64,000 nt of DNA from Candidatus Neomarinimicrobiota bacterium (GTDB lineage: Bacteria > Fidelibacterota > Marinisomatia > Marinisomatales > TCS55): NCBI GenBank assembly GCA_018651745.1, contig JABIDL010000040.1:25848-89847 (forward strand), read 5' to 3'. Below are positions 44,921-55,062 of this stretch, in pieces. The notes beneath the pieces were generated by a model. The model was given only the letters and a program-made list of their open reading frames with translations. It was not told the origin of the DNA and ran no database searches. Within the stretch, counting starts at the first letter, position 1. Each line of letters starts with the position of its first letter. The translations under genes and the position numbers were made by a program.

Positions 44921-47514
44921 TGGCGAAATCTAAACCTCAATCCACTCCGCTCATGCGGCAATTTGATGAAATTAAACGTCAACATACGGATTCTATTCTT
45001 TTATTCCGAATGGGTGATTTTTACGAGACTTTTGCAGAAGATGCGAAGACAGTAGCAAAAATTCTTGGAATTGTACTGACGAAAAGATCAAATGGCGTTG
45101 CTGGCGAAGTTCCGCTGGCAGGATTTCCCTATCATGCTTTGGATCAGTATCTACCGAAGCTGGTAAAGGCCGGGCATCGAGTTGCTATTTGCGAACAGGT
45201 TGAAGATCCGAAATTAGCGAAGGGTATCGTCAAACGTGAAGTAACAGAGGTGGTTACACCGGGGACTATTACATCAGATCAAACTCTCAACGAAAAGTCT
45301 AACAGATTTTTAGGAGCTCTTGCATTTGAAAAAAAATCAGTCGGATTTGCTTTTTTAGACGCTTCCACCGGCGAGTTTTTTTTGGGTGAATCACCCAGAA
45401 AAAACCTTTTGGACATTTTAAGAAAATTCAGCCCTCATGAAATAGTAGTGGCTGAAAGTGTAACCATATCAGATCAAGATTGGTATATCGAATGCATGCC
45501 ATTTATTTCGAGAGTGGAAGATTGGGCAGTGGATAAAGCTGAAGCAATGAGGATTCTAACGGATCATTTTAAGGTAAAATCGCTTAAGGGTTTTGGATGC
45601 AGTTCTATGGATGTTGGCATCACAGCCGGCGGCATGATTTTTCATCATGTTGAGAAAAATTTAAACGGAAATCTTTCGCATGTTTCCGCAGTAAGGCCGA
45701 TTCGAAAAGACGGCTTGATGAATCTTGATGCATTCACAGTTAGGAATCTTGAAATTTTTGCATCACTCGCCACGCAAGGTACGCATGGAACATTGATAGA
45801 TGTGCTGGACGAAACGAATACAGCGGGAGGTGGAAGACTTTTGCGATCGTGGTTGTATCGTCCACTCACTGATTTATTGACAATTCAGGACAGACATAAT
45901 GCGGTGGAAGGGTTTGTCCAAGATAAAAATCGATTATCCGATTTGCGATCTGAATTAAAGGAATTGACCGATCTTGAACGTGCCCTCGGAAAATTGAGTA
46001 AACACATACTCACACCGAGAGAGTTGTTCGGATTCCGATTGAGTCTCGACCGGATTCCGGGGATCAGTCTTATTCTAAAAGATTCTAGCCATTCACAATG
46101 TCAAAAGTTGTCTGAAACTTTTAAGGATGTTTCAAAAATTACGGAGGAAATCAATACAATATTAGCGGATGATCCACCTGCAAAACTTTCACAAATTGGC
46201 GTGATTAGGAATGGCGTAAATGCTGAGTTGGATGATTTGCGAGCATTATCAACGAGCGGAAAACAATGGATCGCTGATCTTCAATCTCAAGAGAGGGAAA
46301 AGACTGGAATCAATTCGCTTAAGATCGGATTTAACAGAGTGTTCGGATATTTTATAGAAGTAACCAAAGCCAATCAAGATTTGGTCCCCGAGGATTATAT
46401 TCGAAAGCAAACCCTCGTGAATTCAGAAAGGTACATCACACCGGATCTCAAGGAATACGAAGAAAAAATTCTTTCTGCAGATGAACGGATTTGCGAAATT
46501 GAATCAAAGATTTATTTCACATTGTGCGATCACATTTTATCTGAAGCCAAGTCAATTCAAGTAAATGCACATGTGTTGAATCGGTTGGATGTTTTATCCA
46601 CATTCGCTCAGGTTGCCATCGACCATCATTATTGCAAACCCGAAATGGTGGAAGAAAATGTGATAAATTTGAATGAATCACGCCATCCGGTGGTGGAACA
46701 ACTACTTCCTGTAACGGATAGATTCGTACCGAATGATTTGAAAATGGATTCCAAAACCAGTCAGATTCATTTGATCACAGGCCCAAATATGGCCGGAAAA
46801 TCCACGTATTTACGACAAATCGGTCAGATTGTACTTATGGCGCAGATTGGGAGCTTTGTTCCGGCAAAATCAGCAAAACTCGGTATTAGGGACCAATTAT
46901 TTACTCGGGTTGGTGCCAGTGATAATCTTGCCGGTGGCGAGAGCACTTTTTTGGTGGAAATGAATGAAACGGCGAATATTTTGAATAATGCCACCAAACA
47001 AAGTCTGGTTCTGTTAGATGAAATTGGTCGCGGAACTGCCACTTTTGACGGACTTTCACTGGCGTGGGCCATTACCGAATATTTACATAATACGGATGAA
47101 TGTGCATCGCTCACGCTCTTCGCGACGCATTACCACGAACTAACAGATTTGGAACATGCATTAGATCGGCTTCAAAATTATCATGCTGCAGTAAAGGAAT
47201 TTGGTGACAAGATTATTTTCTTAAGAAAAATTTTACCCGGGCCTGGTGATGAGAGTTACGGAATTCATGTCGCAAAAATGGCCGGGTTGCCTATGAGTGT
47301 CATTTCGAGAGCGACAGAAATATTGTCGCACCATATCCGTCAGCAAACTAAAGATGGAACTGCACCAAACAAACCGGCGTCTAATCAGCAATCATTATTT
47401 GAGAAAAAAGAATCGGAATTGCAGAAAGACATTGAAAAAATGAGCATTAACACTATGACGCCACTTGAAGCGCTTGAGACACTCGATAAACTCAAGAAAA
47501 AACACGGTCTTTAA
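44920..47514 (+). CDS. mutS: DNA mismatch repair protein MutS
   Basis: 864 residues. Mismatch-probing motif MGDFYETF (Phe34, Glu36), clamp and lever domains, Walker A GPNMAGKST (about 621-629), and LLDEIGRGTATFDGLSLAWA, then FATHYHELTDLE. The N-terminal start is TPLMRQFDEIKRQ, typical MutS1. It finds base mismatches and recruits MutL. It begins in the selB stop (TGATG) and ends in TAATG with the PorV-like gene. Confidence 0.98.
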   Translation: MAKSKPQSTPLMRQFDEIKRQHTDSILLFRMGDFYETFAEDAKTVAKILGIVLTKRSNGVAGEVPLAGFPYHALDQYLPKLVKAGHRVAICEQVEDPKLAKGIVKREVTEVVTPGTITSDQTLNEKSNRFLGALAFEKKSVGFAFLDASTGEFFLGESPRKNLLDILRKFSPHEIVVAESVTISDQDWYIECMPFISRVEDWAVDKAEAMRILTDHFKVKSLKGFGCSSMDVGITAGGMIFHHVEKNLNGNLSHVSAVRPIRKDGLMNLDAFTVRNLEIFASLATQGTHGTLIDVLDETNTAGGGRLLRSWLYRPLTDLLTIQDRHNAVEGFVQDKNRLSDLRSELKELTDLERALGKLSKHILTPRELFGFRLSLDRIPGISLILKDSSHSQCQKLSETFKDVSKITEEINTILADDPPAKLSQIGVIRNGVNAELDDLRALSTSGKQWIADLQSQEREKTGINSLKIGFNRVFGYFIEVTKANQDLVPEDYIRKQTLVNSERYITPDLKEYEEKILSADERICEIESKIYFTLCDHILSEAKSIQVNAHVLNRLDVLSTFAQVAIDHHYCKPEMVEENVINLNESRHPVVEQLLPVTDRFVPNDLKMDSKTSQIHLITGPNMAGKSTYLRQIGQIVLMAQIGSFVPAKSAKLGIRDQLFTRVGASDNLAGGESTFLVEMNETANILNNATKQSLVLLDEIGRGTATFDGLSLAWAITEYLHNTDECASLTLFATHYHELTDLEHALDRLQNYHAAVKEFGDKIIFLRKILPGPGDESYGIHVAKMAGLPMSVISRATEILSHHIRQQTKDGTAPNKPASNQQSLFEKKESELQKDIEKMSINTMTPLEALETLDKLKKKHGL

Positions 47515-48572
47515 TGCGAAGAGTTATTCTACTGACTCTTTTTGCTTTACAGGTAGGTCTTTCGGAAACCTATTGGGTTCGCTATGGTTGGGAAATTTTC
47601 ACCAGTGCCGGTGATGGTCGTTCTCTCGCTTTAGGCAATACGCTCACTGCCATTGGTGGTGGCGCAATTGCACCACTCTTTAATCCGGCGCACGATCCGG
47701 TCCAACTTTCCCGTGGTTTAACTTATGCACACCAAAGCCGATTTGCCGGTCTAATTAATAGTGATCTTGGGGCATTTTCATTGTCGAATTCACTTAAGTG
47801 GCCAATTGGAATTATTTTGTTACATGAAGGTATATCAAACATTCCCAATACACGTGACATTTTGCTGGATTTCGGTGAGGATGGACAGCCGGGAACAGGA
47901 GACGCCGGAGAAGGCGATGGTATTTTAAACGATGGCGAACGACTGGACGAAACAAAAATCAGTTTTTTTAAACATCGGCAAGTGGCAATGATGACCACCC
48001 GGAATTGGACGTTTGGAAAAATGAAAATTGGACTTGGACTCAAAGGGCTTCATCATTCTTTGGGCGAAAATCTTGGGACCGGTATTGGTCTAGACCTTGG
48101 ATTTCTTTACAATTCATGGAACGGCGGAATGATTGGTGTCAGGTTTTCGGACGTGACGTCATCCTGGATTGTTTGGGATAGTGGATCTATTGAAGCTTCA
48201 GCACCGCAGGCTGTGATTGGGATGAGTCAAACTTTTGCTTTTACTAAATTGCCTATTTCTGTAGGGATTTTTACGGACGCTTTGGTGGATCCATCTGGAA
48301 AAACACCGAATGATGATTTTCAATTAATGGATAAAGTAGGCGTTGATTTCCGCTGGGGGATTGAAACTGTAATTAAAGAAAAAGTAGCAGTTAGATTTGG
48401 AAGGAATCGCGCAAAAGCTTACACGACAGGATTGGGACTTAATTGGGACCAATTTGGAATTGATTATGCGTTCCAAACGGCACCCGCAGGAAGTACCCTC
48501 GGAACCAGCCATTATATTTCATTTTCTGTCCATCCCGAATGGATTTTTAATCGGGTTAAATCAATTCTTTAA
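47514..48572 (+). CDS. PorV/PorQ-like outer-membrane protein
   Basis: 352 residues with a signal peptide (VILLTLFALQVGLS). The start of the mature part, SAGDGRSLALGNTLTAIGGG with FNPA shortly after, is the mark of the PorV/UPF0164-type barrels, some of which are T9SS parts. An extracellular-loop-like acidic insert, GEDGQPGTGDAGEGDG, lies near residues 123-138 and may bind calcium. The C-terminus has strand-like pattern FGIDYAF and ISFSVHP. The T9SS-type tails on two proteins in this window fit such a protein. The link is inference. Confidence 0.8.
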   Translation: MRRVILLTLFALQVGLSETYWVRYGWEIFTSAGDGRSLALGNTLTAIGGGAIAPLFNPAHDPVQLSRGLTYAHQSRFAGLINSDLGAFSLSNSLKWPIGIILLHEGISNIPNTRDILLDFGEDGQPGTGDAGEGDGILNDGERLDETKISFFKHRQVAMMTTRNWTFGKMKIGLGLKGLHHSLGENLGTGIGLDLGFLYNSWNGGMIGVRFSDVTSSWIVWDSGSIEASAPQAVIGMSQTFAFTKLPISVGIFTDALVDPSGKTPNDDFQLMDKVGVDFRWGIETVIKEKVAVRFGRNRAKAYTTGLGLNWDQFGIDYAFQTAPAGSTLGTSHYISFSVHPEWIFNRVKSIL

Positions 48573-48642
48573 TTCAATTCATTCCAGTTGTTCTCAAAGG
48601 GTATTATCAGGTACATTCATAGACTTTTTTCGAAAGCAAATT

Positions 48643-49503
48643 ATGATTAAAAGTATGACAGGATTCGGGCGGGGAGAAGTTTCTGCAGGTAATAGCCACA
48701 TTACAGCACAGGTACGTGCTGTGAATGGTCGTTTTTTGGATATCAAGATTCGCGGACTTGAATTAGATCCCATCGTTGAACAAAATATTCGAAAAAAACT
48801 CACAGACTTGATTCAGCGTGGTACAGTAGCATTGACAATAAAATCACTAAATCAAAATGGATCAGGGGAGTTGGTGTTTAACCACTCCAAGATGAAATCA
48901 ATCGCAGATGCAGTTTCTCATGTTGAAAAAGAATTTAATGTCAGTATTTCTCTGGGAGAAGTCATCAAGGCAGATGATCTATTTTCTTCACCTGAAAAAG
49001 GTGTTGAAAGTATGGATGGTGTTGTAGATGCTGTACAAAAAGCTTGCAACCAAATGGAAAAAATGAGATTAGCCGAAGGAAAAAAACTATTAAAGGATTT
49101 ATCAGGAAGAAGTAGTCATATTAAAAAATCCCTAAAAACCTTGAAAAAATTGGCAGAATCCGAAACAAAGAACCGATCCAAAAAATATGCAGAAAAGGTG
49201 CGTGAACTTTCCGATGGAATTGATCTTGATCAAAACCGAATCATTCAGGAAATTGCCATCCTTGCAGAAAAAACAGATGTAACCGAAGAAGTGGTTCGCA
49301 TTGATAGTCATATAGAACAATTTAATACATTGCTGAAATCAAAAAATCCGGTTGGCAAACGCCTCAACTTTATTCTGCAGGAAGTCGGCAGAGAAGTGAA
49401 TACAGTTGGTTCAAAAATTACATCCGACAGGGGAGTGAACCGGGTTGTAGAAATGAAAAACGAACTCGAACGGATGCGTGAACAGGTTCAAAATGTCCTA
49501 TGA
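48643..49503 (+). CDS. YicC/YloC family endoribonuclease
   Basis: 286 residues from ATG 48643, giving the family start IKSMTGFGRGE; the open frame upstream (from 48397) is in the other gene and was ignored. Landmarks: VNGRFLDIKIRG, then a long helical part, and ending with KSKNPVGKRLNFILQEVGRE and TVGSKITSDRGVNRVVEMKNELERMREQ (about 255-285). Family members cleave RNA in Bacillus and E. coli. It lies before gmk and rpoZ, the usual order. Confidence 0.93.
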   Translation: MIKSMTGFGRGEVSAGNSHITAQVRAVNGRFLDIKIRGLELDPIVEQNIRKKLTDLIQRGTVALTIKSLNQNGSGELVFNHSKMKSIADAVSHVEKEFNVSISLGEVIKADDLFSSPEKGVESMDGVVDAVQKACNQMEKMRLAEGKKLLKDLSGRSSHIKKSLKTLKKLAESETKNRSKKYAEKVRELSDGIDLDQNRIIQEIAILAEKTDVTEEVVRIDSHIEQFNTLLKSKNPVGKRLNFILQEVGREVNTVGSKITSDRGVNRVVEMKNELERMREQVQNVL

Positions 49504-50078
49504 AAAATTTCATCGTAATTTCAGCCCCGTCAGGGACGGGAAAAACAACGATATGCCGAAAATTGCAGGATCAATTTTCGGAGTTGGATTTTTCTATTTC
49601 CTGCACAACTCGCCAACAGAGAAAAAACGAAATCAACGGACGTGATTATTTTTTCATTTCCCAAGATGAATTTGAACAGAAAATTTCGGAAAACGCATTT
49701 GCCGAATATGAAAAAGTTCATGGTAATTTTTACTACGGAACATTAAAAGATACACTTGAAACAACACGCTCGGAAAACCGAATGATATTGTTAGAAGTGG
49801 ATGTAAAAGGCGCCATGGCAATCAAATCACTTTATCCCGAGGATACCATCACAATTTTTGTGATGCCTCCCAGTGAAGATCATTTAAGGGGTCGTCTCAA
49901 AAAAAGAGGGACAGATTCTGCGGAACATATTGAAAAAAGATTAGAAAGAATACGAGAAGAATATCCATACAGAGAACGGTTTGACCGTCAGGTTATTAAT
50001 GATAACCTTAACCGAGCCGTTGAAGAATTGATAACAATCATTAGCCCCAAAACTAAAGGAGTACTTTATGGCAGTTAA
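49500..50078 (+). CDS. gmk: Guanylate kinase
   Basis: 192 residues. P-loop SAPSGTGKTTICR, the GMP-binding FSISCTTRQQRKNEINGRDY (about 33-52), and LLEVDVKGAMAIKSLYP. It phosphorylates GMP to GDP. It overlaps yicC by 4 and rpoZ by 11 bases. Confidence 0.97.
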   Translation: MKNFIVISAPSGTGKTTICRKLQDQFSELDFSISCTTRQQRKNEINGRDYFFISQDEFEQKISENAFAEYEKVHGNFYYGTLKDTLETTRSENRMILLEVDVKGAMAIKSLYPEDTITIFVMPPSEDHLRGRLKKRGTDSAEHIEKRLERIREEYPYRERFDRQVINDNLNRAVEELITIISPKTKGVLYGS

Positions 50079-50349
50079 ACCAGTATCAATGAAGAAAATG
50101 GAAGCACAAAATGTTGATAGTTACCACGCAGTCGTAATTATAGCAAAGCGCGCCCGACAAATCATGCAAGATCGCATCATCAAGGATAGTTTTCTGGAAG
50201 AGGAACCCATTGAGTTTGGGGTTTTCGACGAAATTCCAATGATCGATCCTGAAGATTACGAGGAAAAAGATAAAGCGACGACTGAAGCATTTGATGAATA
50301 TCTTGATGGCAAGCTTGAATGGAAACAGGCCGAAACTCTAGACCTGTAA
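50068..50349 (+). CDS. rpoZ: RNA polymerase omega subunit
   Basis: 93 residues. The core AQNVDSYHAVVIIAKRARQIM matches the omega fold that wraps the beta-prime C-terminus. An acidic tail follows. The start lies inside gmk. The ribosome site AAAGGAG is 6 bases before the ATG. Confidence 0.92.
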   Translation: MAVKPVSMKKMEAQNVDSYHAVVIIAKRARQIMQDRIIKDSFLEEEPIEFGVFDEIPMIDPEDYEEKDKATTEAFDEYLDGKLEWKQAETLDL

Positions 50350-50358
50350 TTTGATCTT

Positions 50359-51024
50359 TTGAAACCCAAACTATCCGAACCGGCTCGTCAATATCTTAGA
50401 CAGGTTCGTGATTTGTATGGGGATGAAATTTATTTAGATCTCAAGAAGAATGATCCAATTCCACCTAGCAATCCCGGTGATCTGGATGCATTTAATCTTG
50501 AAATAAGCGAATGCCAAAAATGCTCACTAGGGAAATCACGGACTAAATTTGTTTTTGGTGTTGGTGATCCCAATGCAAATCTATTGCTCGTTGGCGAAGC
50601 GCCGGGGCGGGATGAAGATATTAAGGGCGAGCCGTTTGTAGGCAAATCAGGAAGAATGTTAGATAAAATATTGCGAGCCATTGATCGCAGTCGAGAAAAA
50701 GATGTATTCATTTGCAATGTACTCAAATGCCGACCTCCGGAAAATAGAGATCCACTCGCGACAGAAGTTGAACAATGCGAACCGCATCTATTGAATCAAA
50801 TACGGTTGATTAAGCCTAAACTTATTGTTAGCTTGGGGCGTGTTGCCGGGCAAACCCTTTTGCGTGTGGATAAACCGTTGAAAAGTATGCGGGAGACCAT
50901 TCATGATTATCATGGGATTCCCCTAATCGTAACTTACCATCCGGCAGCCTTGTTGCGAAATGAGAACTTGAAACGGCCAACGTGGGATGATTTTAAAACG
51001 ATAAGAGATTTTTTAGAGGCATAG
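50359..51024 (+). CDS. Type-4 uracil-DNA glycosylase (4Fe-4S)
   Basis: 221 residues from TTG 50359 (first residues KPKLSEPARQYL). Four cluster cysteines are visible: CQKCSLG, Cys in VLKCRPPENRDP and Cys in VEQCEPHL. The active-site loop is VGEAPGRDEDIKGEPFVGKSG (about residues 78-98), and the C-terminal TYHPAALLRNENLK is typical. It removes uracil from DNA. It is followed 4 bases later by dnaB. Confidence 0.93.
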   Translation: MKPKLSEPARQYLRQVRDLYGDEIYLDLKKNDPIPPSNPGDLDAFNLEISECQKCSLGKSRTKFVFGVGDPNANLLLVGEAPGRDEDIKGEPFVGKSGRMLDKILRAIDRSREKDVFICNVLKCRPPENRDPLATEVEQCEPHLLNQIRLIKPKLIVSLGRVAGQTLLRVDKPLKSMRETIHDYHGIPLIVTYHPAALLRNENLKRPTWDDFKTIRDFLEA

Positions 51025-51028
51025 AATA

Positions 51029-52393
51029 ATGGCAGAAAACCCAGATCAAATTTTAAATGTCCAACCGCAATCCAATGAGGCAGAACAAGCTGTACTTGGT
51101 GCAATGCTTGCGAGCAAAGAAGCAGTTAGTAAAGTACTGCAATGGGTAACGGATATTCATTTTTACAAAGATGCGCATGCAAAAATATTTCGAGGAATGA
51201 TTCAACTCTTTAACGAAGGTGAACCGGTTGATACGGTTTCTGTAGTTAATCAGCTTAAAAAAGCGAAGGATTTGGAAAATGTCGGAGGTGCTTATTATAT
51301 CACCGGGTTGGTTGAATCGGTTCCAACAACAGCCAATGTTGAGCATTATGCCAAAATTGTTTTAGAAAAAGCAATGCTTCGGGAATTGATAAAGATATCT
51401 CATGATCTTACCAAAAATGCCTACGATGACCGTCAGGATGTGGATGATATTATGGATTCGGCTGAACAGGCAATCTTTTCCATTTCCCAAGGTCGAATTA
51501 AGGGTGGGTTTGAACAATTAGATCCAATTTTACAAGAAACGTTTGAAAATTTAGACAAAATTCATTCATCCGGTGGAACTGTCACTGGTGTGCCGACCGG
51601 ATTATTAGATTTAGATGAGATGACATCAGGATTCCAAAATAGTGAACTCATTGTGGTGGCAGGCAGACCTGGAATGGGGAAAACAGCCTTGGCACTTACC
51701 ATGGCACGAAACGCTGCGATTGATCATCAAAAGCCCGTTGGGATATTTAGTTTAGAAATGGCAAGCCATCAGTTGGCAATGAGAATGCTTTGCGCGGAGG
51801 CAAGGGTTGATTCACATTTGGTTCGTACCGGGAAACTACCAAAATCCCATTGGAAAAATTTAAGTATGTCGGTTGGCGTTCTCGCCGAAGCACCGATTTT
51901 TTTAGATGACACTCCATCTATTGGTATTTTAGAATTGCGCGCAAAAGCACGTCGCTTGATGGCTGAACATAACATAGGGATGATTATGGTCGACTATCTG
52001 CAATTAATGTCAGGTCCAAAAGGTGTTGAAAATAGACAGCAGGAAATTTCGGTTATTTCGCGGTCCTTAAAAGCATTAGCCAAAGAATTGAAAATTCCAG
52101 TCGTCGCTTTATCTCAGTTATCTCGAGCTACTGAACAACGAAGCGACCGACGTCCCCAGCTTTCGGATTTGCGAGAAAGCGGTGCCATCGAACAAGATGC
52201 TGACGTCGTAATGTTTGTGTATCGCCCGTATGTGTACAGCCGGGATGAAGACGACCGCGGAAAAGTTGAATTGATTTTGTCCAAGCAGAGAAATGGTCCA
52301 ACAGGTAATATAAATTTGACATTTATAGATCGGTATGCTCGCTTCGAAAATTTGACATCCTTTTCTGATATGGAAACTGAGGTACCATTCTAA
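51029..52393 (+). CDS. dnaB: Replicative DNA helicase DnaB
   Basis: 454 residues. N-terminal helical domain with NEAEQAVLGAMLASKEA; C-terminal RecA-like domain with Walker A GRPGMGKTALAL (about 211-222), SLEMASHQLAMRML, MIMVDYLQLM (Walker B) and LSDLRESGAIEQDADVV. It is the replication-fork helicase, moving 5' to 3'. No intein is present. It ends in TAATG with the Rel/Spo gene. Confidence 0.98.
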   Translation: MAENPDQILNVQPQSNEAEQAVLGAMLASKEAVSKVLQWVTDIHFYKDAHAKIFRGMIQLFNEGEPVDTVSVVNQLKKAKDLENVGGAYYITGLVESVPTTANVEHYAKIVLEKAMLRELIKISHDLTKNAYDDRQDVDDIMDSAEQAIFSISQGRIKGGFEQLDPILQETFENLDKIHSSGGTVTGVPTGLLDLDEMTSGFQNSELIVVAGRPGMGKTALALTMARNAAIDHQKPVGIFSLEMASHQLAMRMLCAEARVDSHLVRTGKLPKSHWKNLSMSVGVLAEAPIFLDDTPSIGILELRAKARRLMAEHNIGMIMVDYLQLMSGPKGVENRQQEISVISRSLKALAKELKIPVVALSQLSRATEQRSDRRPQLSDLRESGAIEQDADVVMFVYRPYVYSRDEDDRGKVELILSKQRNGPTGNINLTFIDRYARFENLTSFSDMETEVPF

Positions 52394-54588
52394 TGCAGAA
52401 TCCGCTTGCGCGGTTCGTCCCCCAACTTGCAGGCGAATATCCGAAATCATTCGTAAAATTATACGATCAGGTTTCGATACCGGCCGGCATGGATCCAGAC
52501 GAAGTTAAACAATTACTTTGGAAAGCCTTTGACTTTGGCGATCGTTACCACGACGGACAAAAACGAAAATCCGGTGCTCCTTATTTTGAACACTGTATTG
52601 CTGTTGCAGAAATATTAGCATCCTGGAATATGGATCCGGTTATGATTATGGGTGGATTGCTTCATGATACAATCGAGGATACTGATGCGTCTCACGCGGA
52701 TCTTATCAGTAATTTTGGCGAAGATGTTGCAGTATTAGTGGATGGTGTTACAAAACTAAGCGGAATCGAATTTTCTACAAGAGCAGAACAACAGGTAGGA
52801 AACTTTATGAAGATGCTTCTTTCGGTTGCTAAAGATTTACGAGTTATTATTATCAAATTTGCCGATCGCCTACACAATATGAAAACCATTGATTACATGT
52901 CTAAAATGAAGCAGAGACGAATTGCAGTAGAAACAAGAGATGTATATTCTCCTCTTGCGCATAGATTGGGAATGGCTAAGGTTAAATGGGAATTGGATGA
53001 CCTCATTTTTAAAACACTCGATCCAAAATCGTATAAAGAAATTGATTCTAAATTGAAATCCACCACCAAACAGCGTGAGCGGTATATTAAAAAAGTAACA
53101 ACAACCCTCAAGGAAGAATTATCAAAATATGATATTGATGCTCGCGTTTATGGGCGACCAAAATCACATATTTCTATCCATAAAAAAATGTCCAAACAGG
53201 ACAAATCGTTTGAGGAAATTTATGATAAGGAAGCAATTCGAATTTTAGTAGATAAGATGGAATCATGTTATCTTGCGCTTGGAGTTATTCACAACAACTA
53301 TAACCCGATACAAGAACGATTTAAGGACTTTATTGCCACACCCAAAACCAATGCGTATCAATCCATCCATACGACTATTGTTGGACCCGATAAAAAACTT
53401 GTTGAAATCCAAATTAGAACGCATGATATGGAAGAAACTGCCGAAATCGGTGTTGCTGCACATTGGCGGTATAAGGAAAAAAAGGATAAAGATTCCAAGG
53501 GTATGGATTCGCATGTAGGTTGGCTTAGGGAATTGTTGGATATTTTGCAAAGCGAAGAAAGTGATCCGAGAGAATTTATGCACCTTTTAAAAATTGATCT
53601 TTTTAGCGATGAGATATTTGTGTTTACTCCGAAGGGTGAATTGATACAATTACCTGTGTTAGCGACGCCAATTGATTTTGCGTTTAAAGTTCATACAGAA
53701 ATTGGAATGAAATGTCTTGGTGCTAAAGTAAACCAGAAAGTGGTTCCACTAAATACAAAACTGAAAAACGGTGATTTGGTAGAGATTATCACGGGAAAAA
53801 GTCAAAAACCAAATTATGGCTGGCTCAAGATTGCAGTTACTTCAAAAGCCCGAAATAAAATAAATCATTATCTAAAGATGGCCAGTAAAGTTGAGAGTTT
53901 GGAACTTGGTCAAGAAATATTGAAAAAAACACTCAGGCGATTGAAAAAATTATCCATCCAAAAGGAAGTTGAATCTTCTTTTATAAAATTCGGATTCCAA
54001 ACAACTGAACAGTTATTGGAGTCTATTGGAAATGGAAATTTAACCGTACGGCAAATACTGGAGAAAATCATTCCGGAATCAGAGACTGAATTTGACATCC
54101 AAGAACCCGAAGCTACATCCCGGTTTTCTTTTATGGGTTCATCGCCAAAAGGTGTCAAACTGCAGGGTATAAAAGATGTTATGGTGTCTTATGGAAAATG
54201 CTGTAACCCGATTCCTGGTGATGAAACGCTTGGGTTTATTACGCGAGGTCGTGGGCTCACGGTACATCGCTCAATGTGTGCGAGTTTACCGTTAATGAGT
54301 GAGGAAAAAGATAGAGTTGTTCCGGTAGATTGGGATGTAGCTAAAACCGATCTTTTTAATGTGCGGTTGAAAATAACAGGACAGGATCGAAAAGGAATTT
54401 TGAAAGATCTCACAGAATCGATTTCATCTCATAATATTAATATCAAAAGTGTGGATATGCACGGAGAAGATTCTGTCGCCACCGCTCTTTTCATTGTTCA
54501 AGTGAATAATATCCGTCAACTTGACCGCATCATTCGAAAAATTAAAAAAGTAAGAGGCGTAGATCATATAGAGAGATCTGAGCGATAA
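52393..54588 (+). CDS. Bifunctional (p)ppGpp synthase/hydrolase (Rel/SpoT type)
   Basis: 731 residues. An intact HD hydrolase domain (FEHCIAVAEI with His67, LLHDTIEDTD with His91-Asp92, FADRLHNM), then the synthetase domain (RVYGRPKSHISIHKKM, AYQSIHTTI, KLVEIQIRTHDMEETAE), a TGS domain (IFVFTPKGELIQLP), a helical part and a C-terminal ACT domain (ITGQDRKGILKDLTESI). It makes and breaks the stringent-response alarmone. Both active sites look complete. Confidence 0.96.
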   Translation: MQNPLARFVPQLAGEYPKSFVKLYDQVSIPAGMDPDEVKQLLWKAFDFGDRYHDGQKRKSGAPYFEHCIAVAEILASWNMDPVMIMGGLLHDTIEDTDASHADLISNFGEDVAVLVDGVTKLSGIEFSTRAEQQVGNFMKMLLSVAKDLRVIIIKFADRLHNMKTIDYMSKMKQRRIAVETRDVYSPLAHRLGMAKVKWELDDLIFKTLDPKSYKEIDSKLKSTTKQRERYIKKVTTTLKEELSKYDIDARVYGRPKSHISIHKKMSKQDKSFEEIYDKEAIRILVDKMESCYLALGVIHNNYNPIQERFKDFIATPKTNAYQSIHTTIVGPDKKLVEIQIRTHDMEETAEIGVAAHWRYKEKKDKDSKGMDSHVGWLRELLDILQSEESDPREFMHLLKIDLFSDEIFVFTPKGELIQLPVLATPIDFAFKVHTEIGMKCLGAKVNQKVVPLNTKLKNGDLVEIITGKSQKPNYGWLKIAVTSKARNKINHYLKMASKVESLELGQEILKKTLRRLKKLSIQKEVESSFIKFGFQTTEQLLESIGNGNLTVRQILEKIIPESETEFDIQEPEATSRFSFMGSSPKGVKLQGIKDVMVSYGKCCNPIPGDETLGFITRGRGLTVHRSMCASLPLMSEEKDRVVPVDWDVAKTDLFNVRLKITGQDRKGILKDLTESISSHNINIKSVDMHGEDSVATALFIVQVNNIRQLDRIIRKIKKVRGVDHIERSER

Positions 54589-54645
54589 TCGCCGATATTT
54601 GCATTATTATAAAAGAACTAAAGGACATTTTATAAAACGGATATC

Positions 54646-55062
54646 ATGCTTAGAATTTTAGGAATTGATTATGGATCAAAGCGGGTTGGGTTGGCTTTAT
54701 CAGATCCCACCCATCTTATTGCAAGCCCCTTTAAAACGCTCACTGTTTCATCAGACGAATCGCTGATTTTGGCATTGCAAAAAATCATTCAAGATTACGA
54801 GATTGAATCTGTGGTAATCGGGATGCCATATAGGTTGAAAGGTGGCGATTCACCGCAAACCAAAGTGGTTCGCAAATTTACTCAAAAACTGATGGACAAT
54901 GGAATTCGTGTGGAAGAAGAAGATGAACGATTAAGCTCGGTCAGCGCAAAACGAGCTTTAATTGATCAAAATTTCAAAACGGGAAAAAATAAAGGACTTA
55001 TAGATCAGACGGCGGCGGCCATTATGCTTCAGCAATACTTGGACAAAAAAAGACGTGCTTAA
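54646..55062 (+). CDS. ruvX: YqgF/RuvX-type Holliday-junction resolvase-like protein
   Basis: 138 residues, RNase H-like fold. ILGIDYGSKRVGLALSD, VIGMPYRLKGGDSPQT, EEDERLSSVSAKRAL and the C-terminal DQTAAAIMLQQYLD give all three acidic positions. Relatives process 16S pre-rRNA ends. It overlaps lnt by 8 bases. Confidence 0.95.
   Translation: MLRILGIDYGSKRVGLALSDPTHLIASPFKTLTVSSDESLILALQKIIQDYEIESVVIGMPYRLKGGDSPQTKVVRKFTQKLMDNGIRVEEEDERLSSVSAKRALIDQNFKTGKNKGLIDQTAAAIMLQQYLDKKRRA

Noticed and set aside
41600..44925. tRNA(Sec) gene or SECIS element near selAB
   Set aside because: The spacers between the MFS gene, selA, selB and mutS are a few to about thirty bases, too short for a tRNA(Sec), and no in-frame TGA with a hairpin was found.
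48397..48642. Upstream extension of the YicC frame
   Set aside because: It runs through the end of the preceding gene; the family start IKSMTGFGRGE begins at 48643.
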